Below, piece after piece: positions 23,829 through 35,621 of a DNA stretch of 64,000 nt. The position numbers and the translations under genes are program-made. The stretch comes from Hofstenia miamia (Eukaryota > Xenacoelomorpha > Acoela), in contig SCFE01000007.1 of assembly GCA_004352715.1 (NCBI GenBank), positions 215,529-279,528 of the forward strand. The letters run 5' to 3'. How positions within the stretch are numbered: position 1 is the stretch's first letter; every line of letters begins with the position of its first letter. The notes below the pieces were generated by a model. It was not told the origin of the DNA. It worked only from the letters and a program-made list of their open reading frames with translations, and did no database searches.

Positions 23829-24904
23829 CACCCTTGATTATAATAATCGTAACTTTCAATATTCATTTAGAAATCAAAAACTTAAACCAAGAAATGTGAA
23901 TAAAAATCGAATTGTAGAGTCGATAAATTCATCTGGAATTTTATAAAACTCCTCTTGCAGAATATCCCACAATTCTTCCACAATACTTATTTCATGCTCC
24001 CCAACTTTTAGTTTCAAGTAGGCCCATACATTTTCTATCAAATTGAGGTCTGGTGATCAGCTTGGCCACTTTGGCATCAGTGGTACCCCATGTTCTTCCA
24101 TAAAATTCAACACCTCCAAAGATTTTTGACAAGGGGCATTGTCTTGTTGAAATATTTGATCATCTTGAATAGGGGGGATGACATTACGATTGAGAATATC
24201 AATGTACTGCATCCCATTTATGTTTCCTGTCACACGGACCATGAAGTAATTCTGTTTTCCGGGTATACTTGGGACCATATATTTCGGCTTCTGTCGATAA
24301 CAGGATCCCCTAGGACGGCGCACAAATTGTACTCTGCCACACAGAAGCTGTACTGATGACTCATCGGTGAAAATCAATTTCTTCCAGTCAGTAACAGAGT
24401 TTGTCTTTTTTTCTTTACACCATCTGAGTCTTTCTGCGAGGTGTTTTTTAAATTCGGCCTGACACTTGAAGCATGATACTTATTTCCGTCAGTCCATCGA
24501 AATTTCAAATGACGAGATGTAAGTTCTGTGCAAATTACTGAGAGCCGACAAACATCTCATCGATTTTTTACTACATTTTGCAGGTCTGCCATTTTTTTTG
24601 TATGCTGCAACTATCCGGTTGACACTAAGGTGATATCTCCAAATCTTTCGCAATCTGTTTGGCATACTTGTCGCAAAATTTTGAAATAACCAGTTTTCTG
24701 ATTTCTGGCGGTGTATGTTTGAACCCCATTTACTATAAACGTACATGCAGCAATAAATGTTTTACGTCGGTGGCAACAGCAGGGTAAGCACAGTGTTCAC
24801 TTGACACTAACACTTTTGACTGGTACATAATTGGTGACGCCTACTCGATCATTGAAGTTCGTTTGTTCGAAAGAAAAAGTTGCGATTATTATAATCAATG
24901 CTGG
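23829..24904 (-). mobile_element. Tc1/mariner-type element with terminal inverted repeats
   Basis: Left CACCCTTGATTATAATAATC and inverted right CCAGCATTGATTATAATAAT are matching ends flanked by TA at 23827-23828 and 24905-24906. The element is about 1.08 kb and carries a decayed transposase on the minus strand. Outer sequence on both sides includes CTGGTA, so the ends may be slightly longer. Confidence 0.8.
23880..24746 (-). pseudogene. Tc1-like transposase, inactivated
   Basis: Minus strand. From 24746 down: a helix-turn-helix-like N-terminus in broken frames, then WKKLIFTDESS (first catalytic Asp), YIDILNRNVIPPIQDD, FQQDNAPCQKS (second Asp), then WPS, an in-frame TGA where a sense codon is expected, then SPDLNLIENVWAYLKLKV (third acidic block). 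The TGA at about 24055 and earlier frameshifts make it inactive. It fills the space between the inverted ends described above. Confidence 0.8.
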
Positions 24905-25439
24905 TAGTGTGAAAAATAAACATGATGCTATTAAGAGGAATTAGTGAGCATATGATGAGAATACCAATTGCTAAGGAAAGAAATTCCATAATGAATTTCT
25001 GTGGATGAAGCAAAGCTTAACATGGACAAATCAATATCATTGTATACATACTGTAATATTGAATATACGTTTATATAAATTCACTGACATACGTATGGAT
25101 TTCGAAAGGTGTGATGCCAATGATTACTTAAGCAAGCTGAAACTAGAAAACCAATTGAGTATTTATAAGAAATTAAATGTAGCCTAATTTTATAAAATAA
25201 AATATGTAAAATATTTAGCAATTTCTTAAAATCTTATTGTTAAGAAATTTTCTCTAATGCATATATGCACACACACGTAAGGTAAGTTGGTTTACCTCAA
25301 TTTTTGTTCAAAAAATGAAAAATGATTGAATAAAAACAAAACAGACTATATCACCAATTTGAGTCTATTAATAAGCATAGCAAATGGTCAAGTGCAAGTA
25401 AAGTTTTTTGGAAATCTATTTGAGATACGCCAGCCAATA

Positions 25440-25486
25440 AAATATATATATATATATATAATTTTTTATTTAAATATTTAAATAAA
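25440..25486. repeat. (TA)n and AT-rich tract at gap edge
   Basis: Alternating TA (25441-25460), then A/T-only sequence up to the 81-N gap at 25487-25567. Confidence 0.9.
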
Positions 25487-25567
25487 NNNNNNNNNNNNNN
25501 NNNNNNNNNNNNNNNNNNNNNNNNNNNNNNNNNNNNNNNNNNNNNNNNNNNNNNNNNNNNNNNNNNN

Positions 25568-25652
25568 TATATAATAAGCAATCATGTACGGAGTTAGTGT
25601 TTGCTAAGAAGTTAAGAATTGCGTGATTTTTAATATTTGATATTTTAAAAAC

Positions 25653-25689
<37 letters not shown>

Positions 25690-25777
25690 AGTTTTTAAAA
25701 TATCAAATATTAAAAATCACGCAATTCTTAACTTCTTAGCAAACACTAACTCCGTACATGATTGCTTATTATATATT
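25568..25777. repeat. Perfect ~88-bp inverted repeat with (TA)n spacer
   Basis: The left arm (25568-25655, starting TATATAATAAGCAATCATG and ending AAAAACTCC) is repeated in inverted form at 25688-25777. The spacer is pure (AT)n, 25656-25687. The left arm abuts an 81-N gap. It is either a fold-back element or an artefact of joining a read to its own complement. Confidence 0.9.
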
Positions 25778-27110
25778 AAAGTCAAGATTTCCAATGGAGC
25801 AATATGATTCTACTTTCAGATTGGCCTAGCTTCGTGATTAAATATAGTCAATTTATAGCTAATAACATTATATGTCTTGTAAATACCAATGTAAAAATAA
25901 CCTTTTGTTACATTAATCATAATGATTGTAATCTTTTTTAATTAAATGTATCACATTAGAAAATATATTTAATATCAGCATTTCATCAAATATTTAACAA
26001 ATATTTTTGCTTACATCTTATCTAGCACTACCAAAATAGAATGATATAGTCAAATTTGTTTGTGTTATTTTGTTTATTATCTATTTTTGATTTTGATTCA
26101 ACTGATCAGGTTTTATGTTTGATATTTAAAAAACATATAATAATGGAATTAAGCACACTGTAAAAATTTAGCCTAACTTTAAAAAAGTTGAATCAAGATC
26201 ATGAAGTCTACATTAATACATAATTTGGAAAAGATAAGATAAACTTTCAGTTAACATTTTACAATATGACATTGGCTATCTTTGTTCCTCAAAAAAAATT
26301 AGCATTATGTTATATTAAATTTATTAGGTTTTTCCCTCAATAAGAGTTTTTGCAAATTGATATTTACTATAGACAACATAAGTGAATTTGAATTTATAAG
26401 AACATATTTTGATTTATCCATTTATTATGAATGATTTGCAAAATAGTCATTCACATGACATTTCCCAATCAAAAGAAAGCATCACTAAGCTAAATTCACT
26501 ACATTATAATAATTCTTGTTTTAATTTGCAAATTGGTAAATTAAAGATATATTCTAGCACTGATAATAGCAAGTTCTATAAGGAAATCAGTAAAATAATC
26601 TCAACAATTTTTTCAAATGTGGTTTTAGTTTTATATCAATTTGTCAGGCTTCAATTTAACTTTGCGTCAATTTTTAAAAAAAGTTAACCAAAAGAGACAA
26701 TTCCTGGGTTAGTTTTTCAAGCTGAATACACTGACATCGACAAAATTTGAAAAAAATCAAAATTAAAAAATATTTATTTAGATTTAAATTTCTATGAATT
26801 TATCATTCATATTTTCACTAAATAATACCAATTCTATATTTCTAACTAAACGAATCACTAAAATACATATAAATATTCATAAAATAAATATTAGTGTATT
26901 AAAACAGTCTGCAAACATTTAGCAATGATAGCAAATTTATTAAATTAAAAATCAGCTTGAATCGCATGTCCCATTAACAGATTGAGATATTTTGGAAAAA
27001 AACACGATTCGTCTATTTCAACCAGGACCCCCAATCGGTGCAGCGCGAAGTGTATAATCGATACAAAAACCTAGAATAGTCAATTTAAAAATAATTTTGT
27101 TGTATATACA
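25778..27110. other. Gene-free AT-rich interval
   Basis: An open frame at 26409-26687 has a composition typical of AT-rich noise. No features supported. Confidence 0.4.
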
Positions 27111-27859
27111 TACATATATTACTTAGTTACTTAATGACAAAATCACACCTGATGAAATTCGCCCAGTCGCAGATAGAGACTTCACTTATATTTAGCTCAA
27201 ATGCGATGAATTTCTGCGGAATGTTCTGCCTAACGTAATAAATTATCATTAACATAGGCCTAATACTTAAATGCGTGCGTGTGAAGAACGGTTGATATCG
27301 GAAAGTAAGAAAATGCTGATCAGGACTTGAACTTCGCACTATCAAATGCATTTCAATCCTGCACAGATTACAACGGCGAACGTTACAATTGTGGACCCTT
27401 CGATTGCGGATTGTGCACTTTGTACAGATCTTAATTACAAAAATTAAAATAAGAAATTTTTTCTATGTATTTACCTTGAATTTGCTATTAATCGATGCCG
27501 TGCACACCATTGCAAGATGTCGAGATTTCCATCTCCCCATTCATTTCGCAATTCCGTGGAGTTTTTCGCCCTGATGAGGTGAATGGATTACTGAAGCAAC
27601 GTTAACAATGTTGACAATAATTTCAAATGAAGAAATTGGCCCAATTTTGCTGTTATTTATTCATTTGTTCCAGACCATTTAGTGTTATAGACCACGGTTC
27701 TGTAAACAGAGAGACGTGTATAGAAGTTCACGATATTACTTTACTTTGCTCACAGCGGTGGAAATACTTCAAATCTTTCAAATCTCATTCGTTTGTATGC
27801 TGTAAATATTTAACATTGTTTTCAAATATTTCTTTAAATGCTTCATGAAGAGTTATCAG

Positions 27860-28137
27860 TAACTGCCTGATCAACTGACCGTCGGTCCAGTACATGTCTG
27901 AACAGGAGTAATTGCTGCTGGATTGGTTTGTTCATATTTTAGCAACGGGACATTGAGTGGAGAAAAATACGACAATCTCCTACATAATCTAATTATTTCT
28001 GAAGTAAAACAAAAACAGCTAGCATGGTTCCAACAAGATGGCACAGTGCCTCATTATGCAACCATTGTGCAAAACACACTTAACAGCAACTGTGAAAAAG
28101 TTGAATTGGGTGCGGTGGCCTTCTTACTCACTAGATC
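27860..28137 (+). pseudogene. mariner/IS630-type transposase remnant, 5' of a later insertion
   Basis: Plus strand: FSNGTLSGEKYDNLLHNLII followed by FQQDGTVPHYATIVQNTLN. This is the N/DGT-(L/V)-(T/S)-G-x-x-Y block and the QQDGA-PHY block with the second catalytic Asp, as in animal mariner/IS630 relatives. The frame then shifts by one and is interrupted at 28138 by a 300-bp MITE. The remainder resumes at 28446. Confidence 0.75.
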
Positions 28138-28437
28138 AAAGGTTTTCGAGTTGAGTATGAGTTACTCGGACCGAGTTTTTACGTTTCGAGTTCGAGTTCG
28201 AGTATTTTTTCAAAGCAAATTCCGAGTTCAATCGAGTTTTTTTATAATTCCGAGCTTTTCAGGCTAAAAACAATTATTTTACAATAATTCTAAACTAAAA
28301 ATAGTTTTTTGTGATTGGTAAAGAAATTGAGAAAATAATTTAAATTTTACAGTATACTCGAGTGGATTTTCGATCGATTTCGAGTTTTGATGGTTTCTCT
28401 TCCGAGGTTTTAATATTCCGAATACTCGAAAACCCTG
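28138..28437. mobile_element. 300-bp hAT-like MITE inserted in a mariner remnant
   Basis: Perfect 8-bp target duplication ACTAGATC at 28130-28137 and 28438-28445. Imperfect inverted ends AAAGGTTTTCGAGTTGAGTA and CAGGGTTTTCGAGTATTC (inverted right end). The interior is built from repeated CGAGTT(C)GAGT words. Removing the insert and one repeat restores the transposase reading across the junction (SYSLDLTSPDFW), which confirms the boundaries. Confidence 0.9.
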
Positions 28438-28445
28438 ACTAGATC

Positions 28446-28677
28446 TCACTTCGCCCGATTTTTGGTTGTGAGTTGCTTAAAATCCCTTTGCTTTAAGTTT
28501 CTCAACCAACAACGATTAATGAGTTATGTCACAACTGAAACATTAAGGTAATTGACTAGAACATTTGCTTCAAATGTTTTGCTTGTTTTGTGCTCTTCAG
28601 AGCAAATATAAATAAATAATAAATTTAATCGATTTTTATTTTGAGGCATTACTTTTGGGCCACCCTGTATATCTGAA
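28446..28677 (+). pseudogene. mariner/IS630-type remnant, 3' part
   Basis: Follows the MITE. Starts in the S-x-DLT-x-PDFWL block near the third catalytic Asp and ends near GGGCCACCCTGTATA (28662-28676), a sequence form often found at the ends of such elements. Confidence 0.6.
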
Positions 28678-30225
28678 CGAACCATCATATATTTGGATTG
28701 AGTGGAAGCTAAAATTTTGAATTTATCTAGTTCCTATTCCATGTGTTAAACCTTATTTTACAAAATAACATTAAATTTATATTTTTTGCTTTGATGTTTA
28801 TACATTAGTTTTTTGTATAATATAAGTAAGAATAATTTTATGAATGGATGATGATTTGTGCTTTGAACAACAAGTTCTTGTAAAGTATTATTGCTAATAA
28901 ATAATATATTTTGTTGCAGTAAATGTTTACTTTTTGTTAGATTAAGTTTGTTGTTTATATTTTCTGGAGTTCTTATATATATTTAATAATGCTTAGCAAT
29001 AATTAATTTACTTCAGCAATAGGTAAATCTTATTAATTTGCCCAGTAGACTTAAAGTAGCTCATGCTTAAAGATGCATTTCAAATGAAGTAATATCTTGT
29101 AAATGTATGAACATAGTTTATGATTTAAGCTATGCCTGTGTTCAAATAATACATGTCTTGGACAAAAAGTATAAAATTTTTATGTATGAGAGGAGTTTAT
29201 ATGTTAGCATAAAATTACATACATTTAATAATTTGGATTATAGAATTACAGCTGCAATATTTTATTACATATTTTCATAACTCAGTTGATTAACATCAGA
29301 TTTCCAATTTCTTGAATTTTTATAATTGGCCTCTATATGTTAACACAGTAATAATAGTAATTAGTCTAATAATTGTTATTATAGTTCGTCTTGCAGGAAA
29401 ATATATAACATTGTAAATCTCACTACAACTGTAGAATATAGTTCAAACTTTCGCGTGAAAGAACACGTGGCATCATATCTTACTGACTCGTTGGCCATTC
29501 TAGTCCTTCCATTATTAGTATAAAGCTGCCAACAAATGAGCAAATCTTGACGTACATATTTTGTTTAAGAACTGGATAACCACCGAAAGACAGAAAATAT
29601 ATCTTGCAGTGTAATAGATTGTTCTAGAAACAGGACTCTACAGAAATGCATTGAAGACTTATTGCGATTATGGAATCATTGGCAAGAGTTGAGAAACCAT
29701 AAATCACGTGAAAAAAAATGTTGGTAATCTTTGACGAGTGGTCACTCAACAGCCTTTTTATAACACTGGGTAGTCAAGATAAATCCCTGCTCAGTGTTTG
29801 TGAGGAAGAACTAAAATTATACCGTGAAAATCATACTTTTCAGTGTAGTTGTAATTTGATAAAACAAAACTTTACAATCATTTGTTTCTGTTGTTGCCTT
29901 AATTAATCAAAAACAGGAGTTGCTAAACTAAACTGTCCTTAGATCTTCATTTAGTATTCAATTTGATTAACATTTTTACAAAACATCCCAATGAATTTTT
30001 GAAATTTCATAGTCCTAACCAGTGACAAATTAATTTAGTATTATCAAGAATAGACGAGGTTGCTTATTTCAAATAAATAATAAATGTATTATTGTATTAC
30101 AAAATGCAAAAATTTCATTGCAGCAGGCTTGGGCTTTAAACAATATAGTGCATTAGAGAAAAGAACAGCTCATAAAAATCATTGGTGTTCGTCGAAGTAA
30201 TACACATTGACTGCAAATGTAAAAT
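28678..30225. other. Gene-free interval
   Basis: No feature supported. Confidence 0.4.
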
Positions 30226-30492
30226 TTACTTTCTACCAGTTGGTGTGACCTTCGAGAAGACAAAGTGTCTTCCATGGGATAAGGCATTTGCTGGAGATTT
30301 GAGTAATGACTGATAGGTTGGAATATTCAAGTGTTTCAATTGTGGATTTGATGTTGAATTATCAGGCTCTCCTGTGGGTTGGCATTTTTCGATCCATAAT
30401 ACACACCCAACCACAAGAAATACCAACAAATCCACAGAAATAAAAATTTTCCCCACAAATTCCACAAGACATTTTTTGACAAGACTTTCAAA
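30226..30492 (-). CDS. Possible first exon of a membrane protein (weak)
   Basis: A minus-strand open frame of about 80 codons reads VEFVGKIFISVDLLVFLVVG, then CVLWIEKCQPTGEPDNSTSN, and ends at a TAG. The N-terminus has one strong hydrophobic segment preceded by a lysine and followed by a polar, Pro- and Ser-rich stretch, as in a signal anchor. There is no in-frame ATG near the start, no homologue I recognise, and no partner exon found. It could be chance. Confidence 0.2.
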   Translation of the reverse strand, partial: FESLVKKCLVEFVGKIFISVDLLVFLVVGCVLWIEKCQPTGEPDNSTSNPQLKHLNIPTYQSLLKSPANALSHGRHFVFSKVTPTGRK

Positions 30493-31934
30493 TATTCTAA
30501 TACAAAATAATTTTAGGCAATAAGAATTGTATGTATGCTTTAATACTTATCAAAAGTAAAATTTTAATAATTTTTTTTAAATTGACCAACCCTCTCACCA
30601 TAGTCATACTCAGTAATGGTATCTTAAGAAGTTGTTAATATAATTTTTTGGAAGTTTTAACATCACTTCTAAATTATTCATGAATGCCATCTAGTGTCTA
30701 CCAATGATATTGGAAGCGTTTTCTAAACAATATCTAGACGTCTTCTAAGAGTTGCTAGACGTATTCTAAACTTTTATTCTTCATTGTTATCTTTGATGAT
30801 ACCATTGCCAAAAAGGCTTGGGTTTTTACATGTACCAATCGAATATTTGACATGATTATTGGGTTACAAGAACAATGTCAACTCAACGGTGGACTACACC
30901 ATTTCGTACGTAATTGTGTAATAAAGTTAATGTACTCTAACCTTTCTCATTGTTCTTGTAGCTCAGATCTCTATCTCATTTTTACATCGTAAAGTAGAGT
31001 TCCACTGTTTGTATGATAACCACTTTTGTGAAGTCATAGTTCAGTTCCAGCTCTAGGCTGTATGTAGTTGTATCTTTGAGCTCTGTACCTAAATAAATTT
31101 ACGTGAGCCTCTATTATCTCCCTTTCAGTTCGTTAGTAAACACTATTGCGATCTTTTAATTGTCTAGAAATGAGGGTCATAGAGACACAAAAATTTTAAA
31201 ACTGATACATAAACATGAATTGCTTTTTATATCAATGTGCTCAAAGCACTTTGTAGTAAATTTTTTAAATTTACTATCACTGCTAATCTAAATTTTCATT
31301 CCTAATTTTATCATTGTGTAATGAATTTCTCCTCACAGTATTCTAGGTGCTAGTCAACAATCCAAACAATTCTCGACTACCTAAATATATTAAACGTAAT
31401 TTATATAAATGAAAAGATGATTCCTTATGAAGCATTGGAAATTGTGGTTAATAAATTTTGTATTTCATCCTCCAAAAGAAGGCTAATTAATGACGTTTTG
31501 AAATAGAATTGCCTACAAATGTTGACTAGAAATATATTCGAGCATAAATAAATTTACTTTACAAACATTTTTCAAAATATCAATGAAATTATCAATATCT
31601 TTACAAAGATTCTTTAATCATATACACTTGGAGGACATGGAAATATGAATAACTATGATTTTGAAGAATTTCTTATTCATGACATTTATTAAGTATACTT
31701 TCACAATACAAATTTACTGGAGCATAGCTACTAATGTATGCCGTTTGAAATGAGTAGATGCAATCTTGCGCACTAGTTGCAATTTATTGTAGGTAAACAT
31801 TGAAATATGTACAGTTAAGAAGTTCCACATCTATTTTACAAACACGTTGCATTTCTACTAAGCATAAATATATTATATAATTGTACTATATAATATATGA
31901 TATATTATATAAAGTATATTATAATTAGTCAGCT
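30493..31934. other. Gene-free interval
   Basis: A 13-base inverted word (TACAAGAACAATG at about 30868 and its complement at about 30949) is the only structure noted. No coding signal. Confidence 0.4.
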
Positions 31935-32340
31935 CTATAATAAGTTTACTCTGCAAGCTGTATGAGCACATCTTGTGGCAATTACTGCTTGCATACTGTG
32001 AGACATGCTATCAAACACAGACTTGATTGTGGTCTGAAGCGTTGGATTATGATGCCAATGTTTAGACACTCTTGATATAATTTCCTTCTTGGTAAAGATA
32101 TTAATTTTCACCTGATTTTGCGCTTCCAGCAAACCCCTTATGTTCTCAATTGGATTTAAATCTGGCAAGTTGCTTGGTCACACAAGTAGATTAACACCAG
32201 TTAAATTAAAAAATTTTCTTACAACTCTTACAGTGTGACAGGGAGTTTTGTTTTTCATGTATATAAAATCACTGCACATTGATTTACCTTGATAAAGCAA
32301 AATTAGTATTTCCGATTTCTCGATTTCCGGTACGTCACCA
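31935..32340 (-). pseudogene. Tc1-like transposase, 3' remnant
   Basis: Minus strand: NKTPCHTVRVVRKFFNLTG (second catalytic Asp region, where the usual QDNAPCH has lost the Asp), then a stop, then LPDLNPIENIRGLLE (third acidic block) and FDSMSHSMQAVIATRCAHT, which is the C-terminal D-S-M-x-x-R-x-x-A-V-I-x-x-x-G-x-x-T block. Stops and the missing Asp show it is dead. Ends of the element were not found. Confidence 0.75.
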
Positions 32341-32611
32341 ATCTTTCCCATATTTACAAAACAATGATAGAATTAATAAGTAAAGTAAACAAACAATTGC
32401 AATGCACAGCCTATGTATATATCTGATAATAAGATATCCAATCACAACAATCCATGTGTGTATACAACTAAGAGGGCCATGTTTTCATATATGCATGTGT
32501 GTTCATAAGTCCACGTCCGCCCATGTTTCTCTAATAAGTTTTTCCTATTTTACGTTGTTGTAACTAGCATTGCACATATTTTATTTTTTATAAAGGATGC
32601 AATTCCTCCAT

Positions 32612-32643
<32 letters not shown>

Positions 32644-34170
32644 AAAGATCAATACAACTTTGCTTCCATAAGAAATCAATGAAGTGGATTAACAGTTTTC
32701 TAATAGAAAAACTGTATGACATTGTCCAAAAAGCATGTTTTAGTAAACCAAATTTCTCCACATTTCAATATTTAGAACTTGACATAGCGCGAGCTTAAGG
32801 GCATAAATATGAGCTTACAAATTTAGCAAAATATTGAAATTTGTACAATACAATCTTCACACTGTAGACACATTGCAATGAGTATTCTAACTTAGTTTTT
32901 ATTAATGATTTAAGTTACAATTGAATTGACAGAATAGTTTCCAAACCTATTTGGCAGAAATCTATTTGCGCTTTTGGCACAAGTAGACGCTATTAATTTT
33001 TAGTATTTGCAAGAGAATGATTGCGTCATCTCTACTAATATTTCTGCTCAGTATGTTTTGATTAAATAATCAATTATAGTTGTATATGAATCTGCTGCTA
33101 ATGCATGTAATAAGATTTTTCAATCAAACTCTGTAATGTTCTAAGATTTTTTTAAAATTCACAATTCATGAATATTTTAATTTTGAATAATGGTAAAAAT
33201 TCCTATTCTAATTTTAGTTAGAGAATTATTAGAATTTTTTTGGTTTTTGGGCCCATTTATTAAAAAGTAAACTGCTGCAAACTACACTTTATATAAATCT
33301 AAAGAATATATGCACATTCAACATGTTCCATTTAAGACTTTCAACACTCTGAGAAAAAATCATTTATTTTTATGGTAAATCAATTTCTTATGCGAAATTC
33401 CAACAATGAGTCTCAAAGTCTATAACCTTTAGTAATGTTATTTTAGTGTAAGTATTTTTTTATAATTTTATTTGTACACCATGTGATCACTAAAAGATAT
33501 TTTTGCAAAAAATTACTTTCTTGATATGAGTCTCTTATAAACTAAAAATTATTTTCTTGATATTAAGAAGTAATTTCTAAAGCCTTATTTCAGGAGATTA
33601 ATCAACAAAGTGTAGTAGTTCAAGATGAAATTTTCTTGATTAATAGCATAAAATTTAAAAATATTTTTCTTAAATACGAAATTTTTTTTATGAGTAAAGA
33701 GATTACACATCCTGCGGGTTTTAAGCGAAACGTGCAAACCTAACGAATTGCTAAGGATATACTGCTTTATTTTTAGACTCAATGTTGTATATGCTCTCCC
33801 AGGTTTTCTCCACCTACCAAGAAATTTCAATAAATTGTTTGATAAAATCTATTAACAGGTCGTTGTTATTTACTTTTTTATTAGTTAGAAAATGTTTGGG
33901 GTGCATTTTGCATCCCAAGAATTTTCCCATTTCTACACTGAACAATGAAGTAAGAATTAATCAAGAACGACGAATGGACTGATTCTAAACATAGACGCAT
34001 GCTGTATTGTATTTCAAACACAAAAAAGATGCAATGTATCAAAACTGGAATTGATAATATAGTGTTATAAAGACAAAATCATTCTACTAATCCAATTTGC
34101 TGGTGTTTGTCCTTGAAATATACACCGAAATTAACTGCTAAGGAAACATTTATTTTTTACATTCGAACTG
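32341..34170. other. Gene-free interval
   Basis: (TA)n at 32613-32642. Short open frames near 33585-33982 overlap on opposite strands and show no domain. Confidence 0.4.
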
Positions 34171-34178
34171 ACTCTCGG

Positions 34179-34582
34179 CAGTGACGACGCTAGATTTTCT
34201 GACGGGGGGGGGGNNNNNNNNNNNNNNNNNNNNNNNNNNNNNNNNNNNNNNNNNNNNNNNNNNNNNNNNNNNNNNNNNNNNNNNNNNNNNNNNNNNNNNN
34301 NNNNNNNNNNNNNNNNNNNNNNNNNNNNNNNNNNNNNNNNNNNNNNNNNNNNNNNNNNNNNNNNNNNNNNNNNNGGGGGGGGGGGGACATCATCGTTATT
34401 ACGCCCACGAAAATTTTTGAAAATATTGAGAAAATAGACTCTAATAAATGAATGCATTTCACGATCATAGATTATAAATTTTTCAATTTTTTACGAAAAA
34501 TTTTTTGATTTATCCAGTCAAAATCAAATTTGGAAACCTGACGGGGGGGACATTCCACCATACCCCCCTGCGTACGCCACTG
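34179..34582. mobile_element. hAT-like MITE with poly-G core and internal gap
   Basis: Ends CAGTGACGACGCTAGA and (inverted) CAGTGGCGTACGCAGG; flanks ACTCTCGG (34171-34178) and ATTCTCGG (34583-34590), 7 of 8 matching. A run of G on both sides borders an N gap (34214-34374), so the gap probably reflects a homopolymer. Non-coding. Confidence 0.8.
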
Positions 34583-34590
34583 ATTCTCGG

Positions 34591-35162
34591 GGAAAAATGA
34601 AGCAGTTTCCTTCAGTGAAATATGTGCTGGGGTCAATTAATGACGAACAGGTTTGGAATATCAAAGTCATTCAATTGCAAATTTGATGCTGAATATCGCA
34701 GATACAACGGCACATATTTTTGTTGAATGGAGGTATGCATGTACATACTGTGAATCTTCATGATTGCCTTGATTTCACATAAAATGCAGTATAGGACATT
34801 CCCATGTTAACGAGTGCGTTAGTAACTTCAAAAGTCCATTAAGCAATGAAACGCATCTTTTAAGATTTTGCCAGTAATTGATTTCCTTAAATCTGCTGTA
34901 TAGATGTACGTTTTAGATAATACTTTTAGTTTTATTAGTTTTAGGATATGAAACTACGATTTTGTATTGAAGAACTTATAATGAAACATGATATTATTGT
35001 AAAATGTTTATTGTTCTATCAACTAGATGTAATTGTTTTGATAACAATTTTTGTGAATATCGCAAAATGGAAGCAAATTTGAACTTTATCATGAAAATAT
35101 TTAAGATTTAATGGTAACGGTATTTGCAATAAACTTTTAATCTATATGATTAAATCATTTAG
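34591..35162. other. Region upstream of the first visible receptor exon
   Basis: A short frame at 34981 (MKHDIIVKCLLFYQLDVIVL) is hydrophobic and could be a signal-peptide exon. However, no phase-1 donor in the expected place was found, so I do not call it. No promoter element could be identified with confidence. Confidence 0.25.
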
Positions 35163-35621
35163 GTATGCAGATAAAATTGTTTCTTTGTAATGGGAGTATA
35201 TGTGGCAATCACACTGTAAGACATGTGGAAGCCCTAAAGGGAGCAACAACAAAGATTCCTTGTAATTTAAAGCCTGATTATCTAGGAAGCTTGACGTTTA
35301 CGAATAACACTAGTAAAATCTACATTAAGGCTGATACCTGTATGAGGTCAAGTACTGATGGATACTCCTATATTAATTTAGAGAGGAAAAATGGGAAAAT
35401 TTTGTTTAATAAATATGTAAACACAGCAAAATATCTGAATGAAATATTTGGTAATGTCACTCTCGTTTCCAATGATAAGTGTGATCTTCTCTATACAAAC
35501 ATTGGCTCCATAGAAGAAATGAACACACACTGTCCATATTCCGAATTTGTGTTTTTTGGACACATCCAAGAGTCCAAACCTTGTTCAATAGCAGATCCAA
35601 TTCAATTTATTGTAAAAAATG
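35163..35621 (+). CDS. Receptor exon A: Cys-rich N-terminal ectodomain
   Basis: Acceptor CATTTAG, donor GTAAGT at 35622, 459 bp, phase 1 to phase 1. The first ATG in frame is at 35165, giving MQIKLFLCNGSICGNHTVRH; this is a weak signal peptide, so an upstream exon is likelier. The middle has VEALKGATTKIPC, the B-strand pattern of an Ig fold, but no W and no Y-x-C follow; instead five more Cys occur (for example ADTC, NDKC, NTHC, SKPC). Three N-x-S/T sites. The fold is unassigned: an Ig V-like domain with altered disulfides is one possibility. It is long for a single Ig domain. Confidence 0.7.

Noticed and set aside
24090-24356. 88-codon plus-strand frame
   Set aside because: Antisense shadow of the Tc1-like transposase.
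34981-35082. Hydrophobic frame MKHDIIVKCLLFYQLDVIVL as the receptor's signal-peptide exon
   Set aside because: No phase-1 donor site at a suitable place before its stop; left as a possibility only.
35378-35569. Minus-strand frame inside receptor exon A
   Set aside because: Shadow of the coding strand; the plus-strand frame has splice sites of the right phase.
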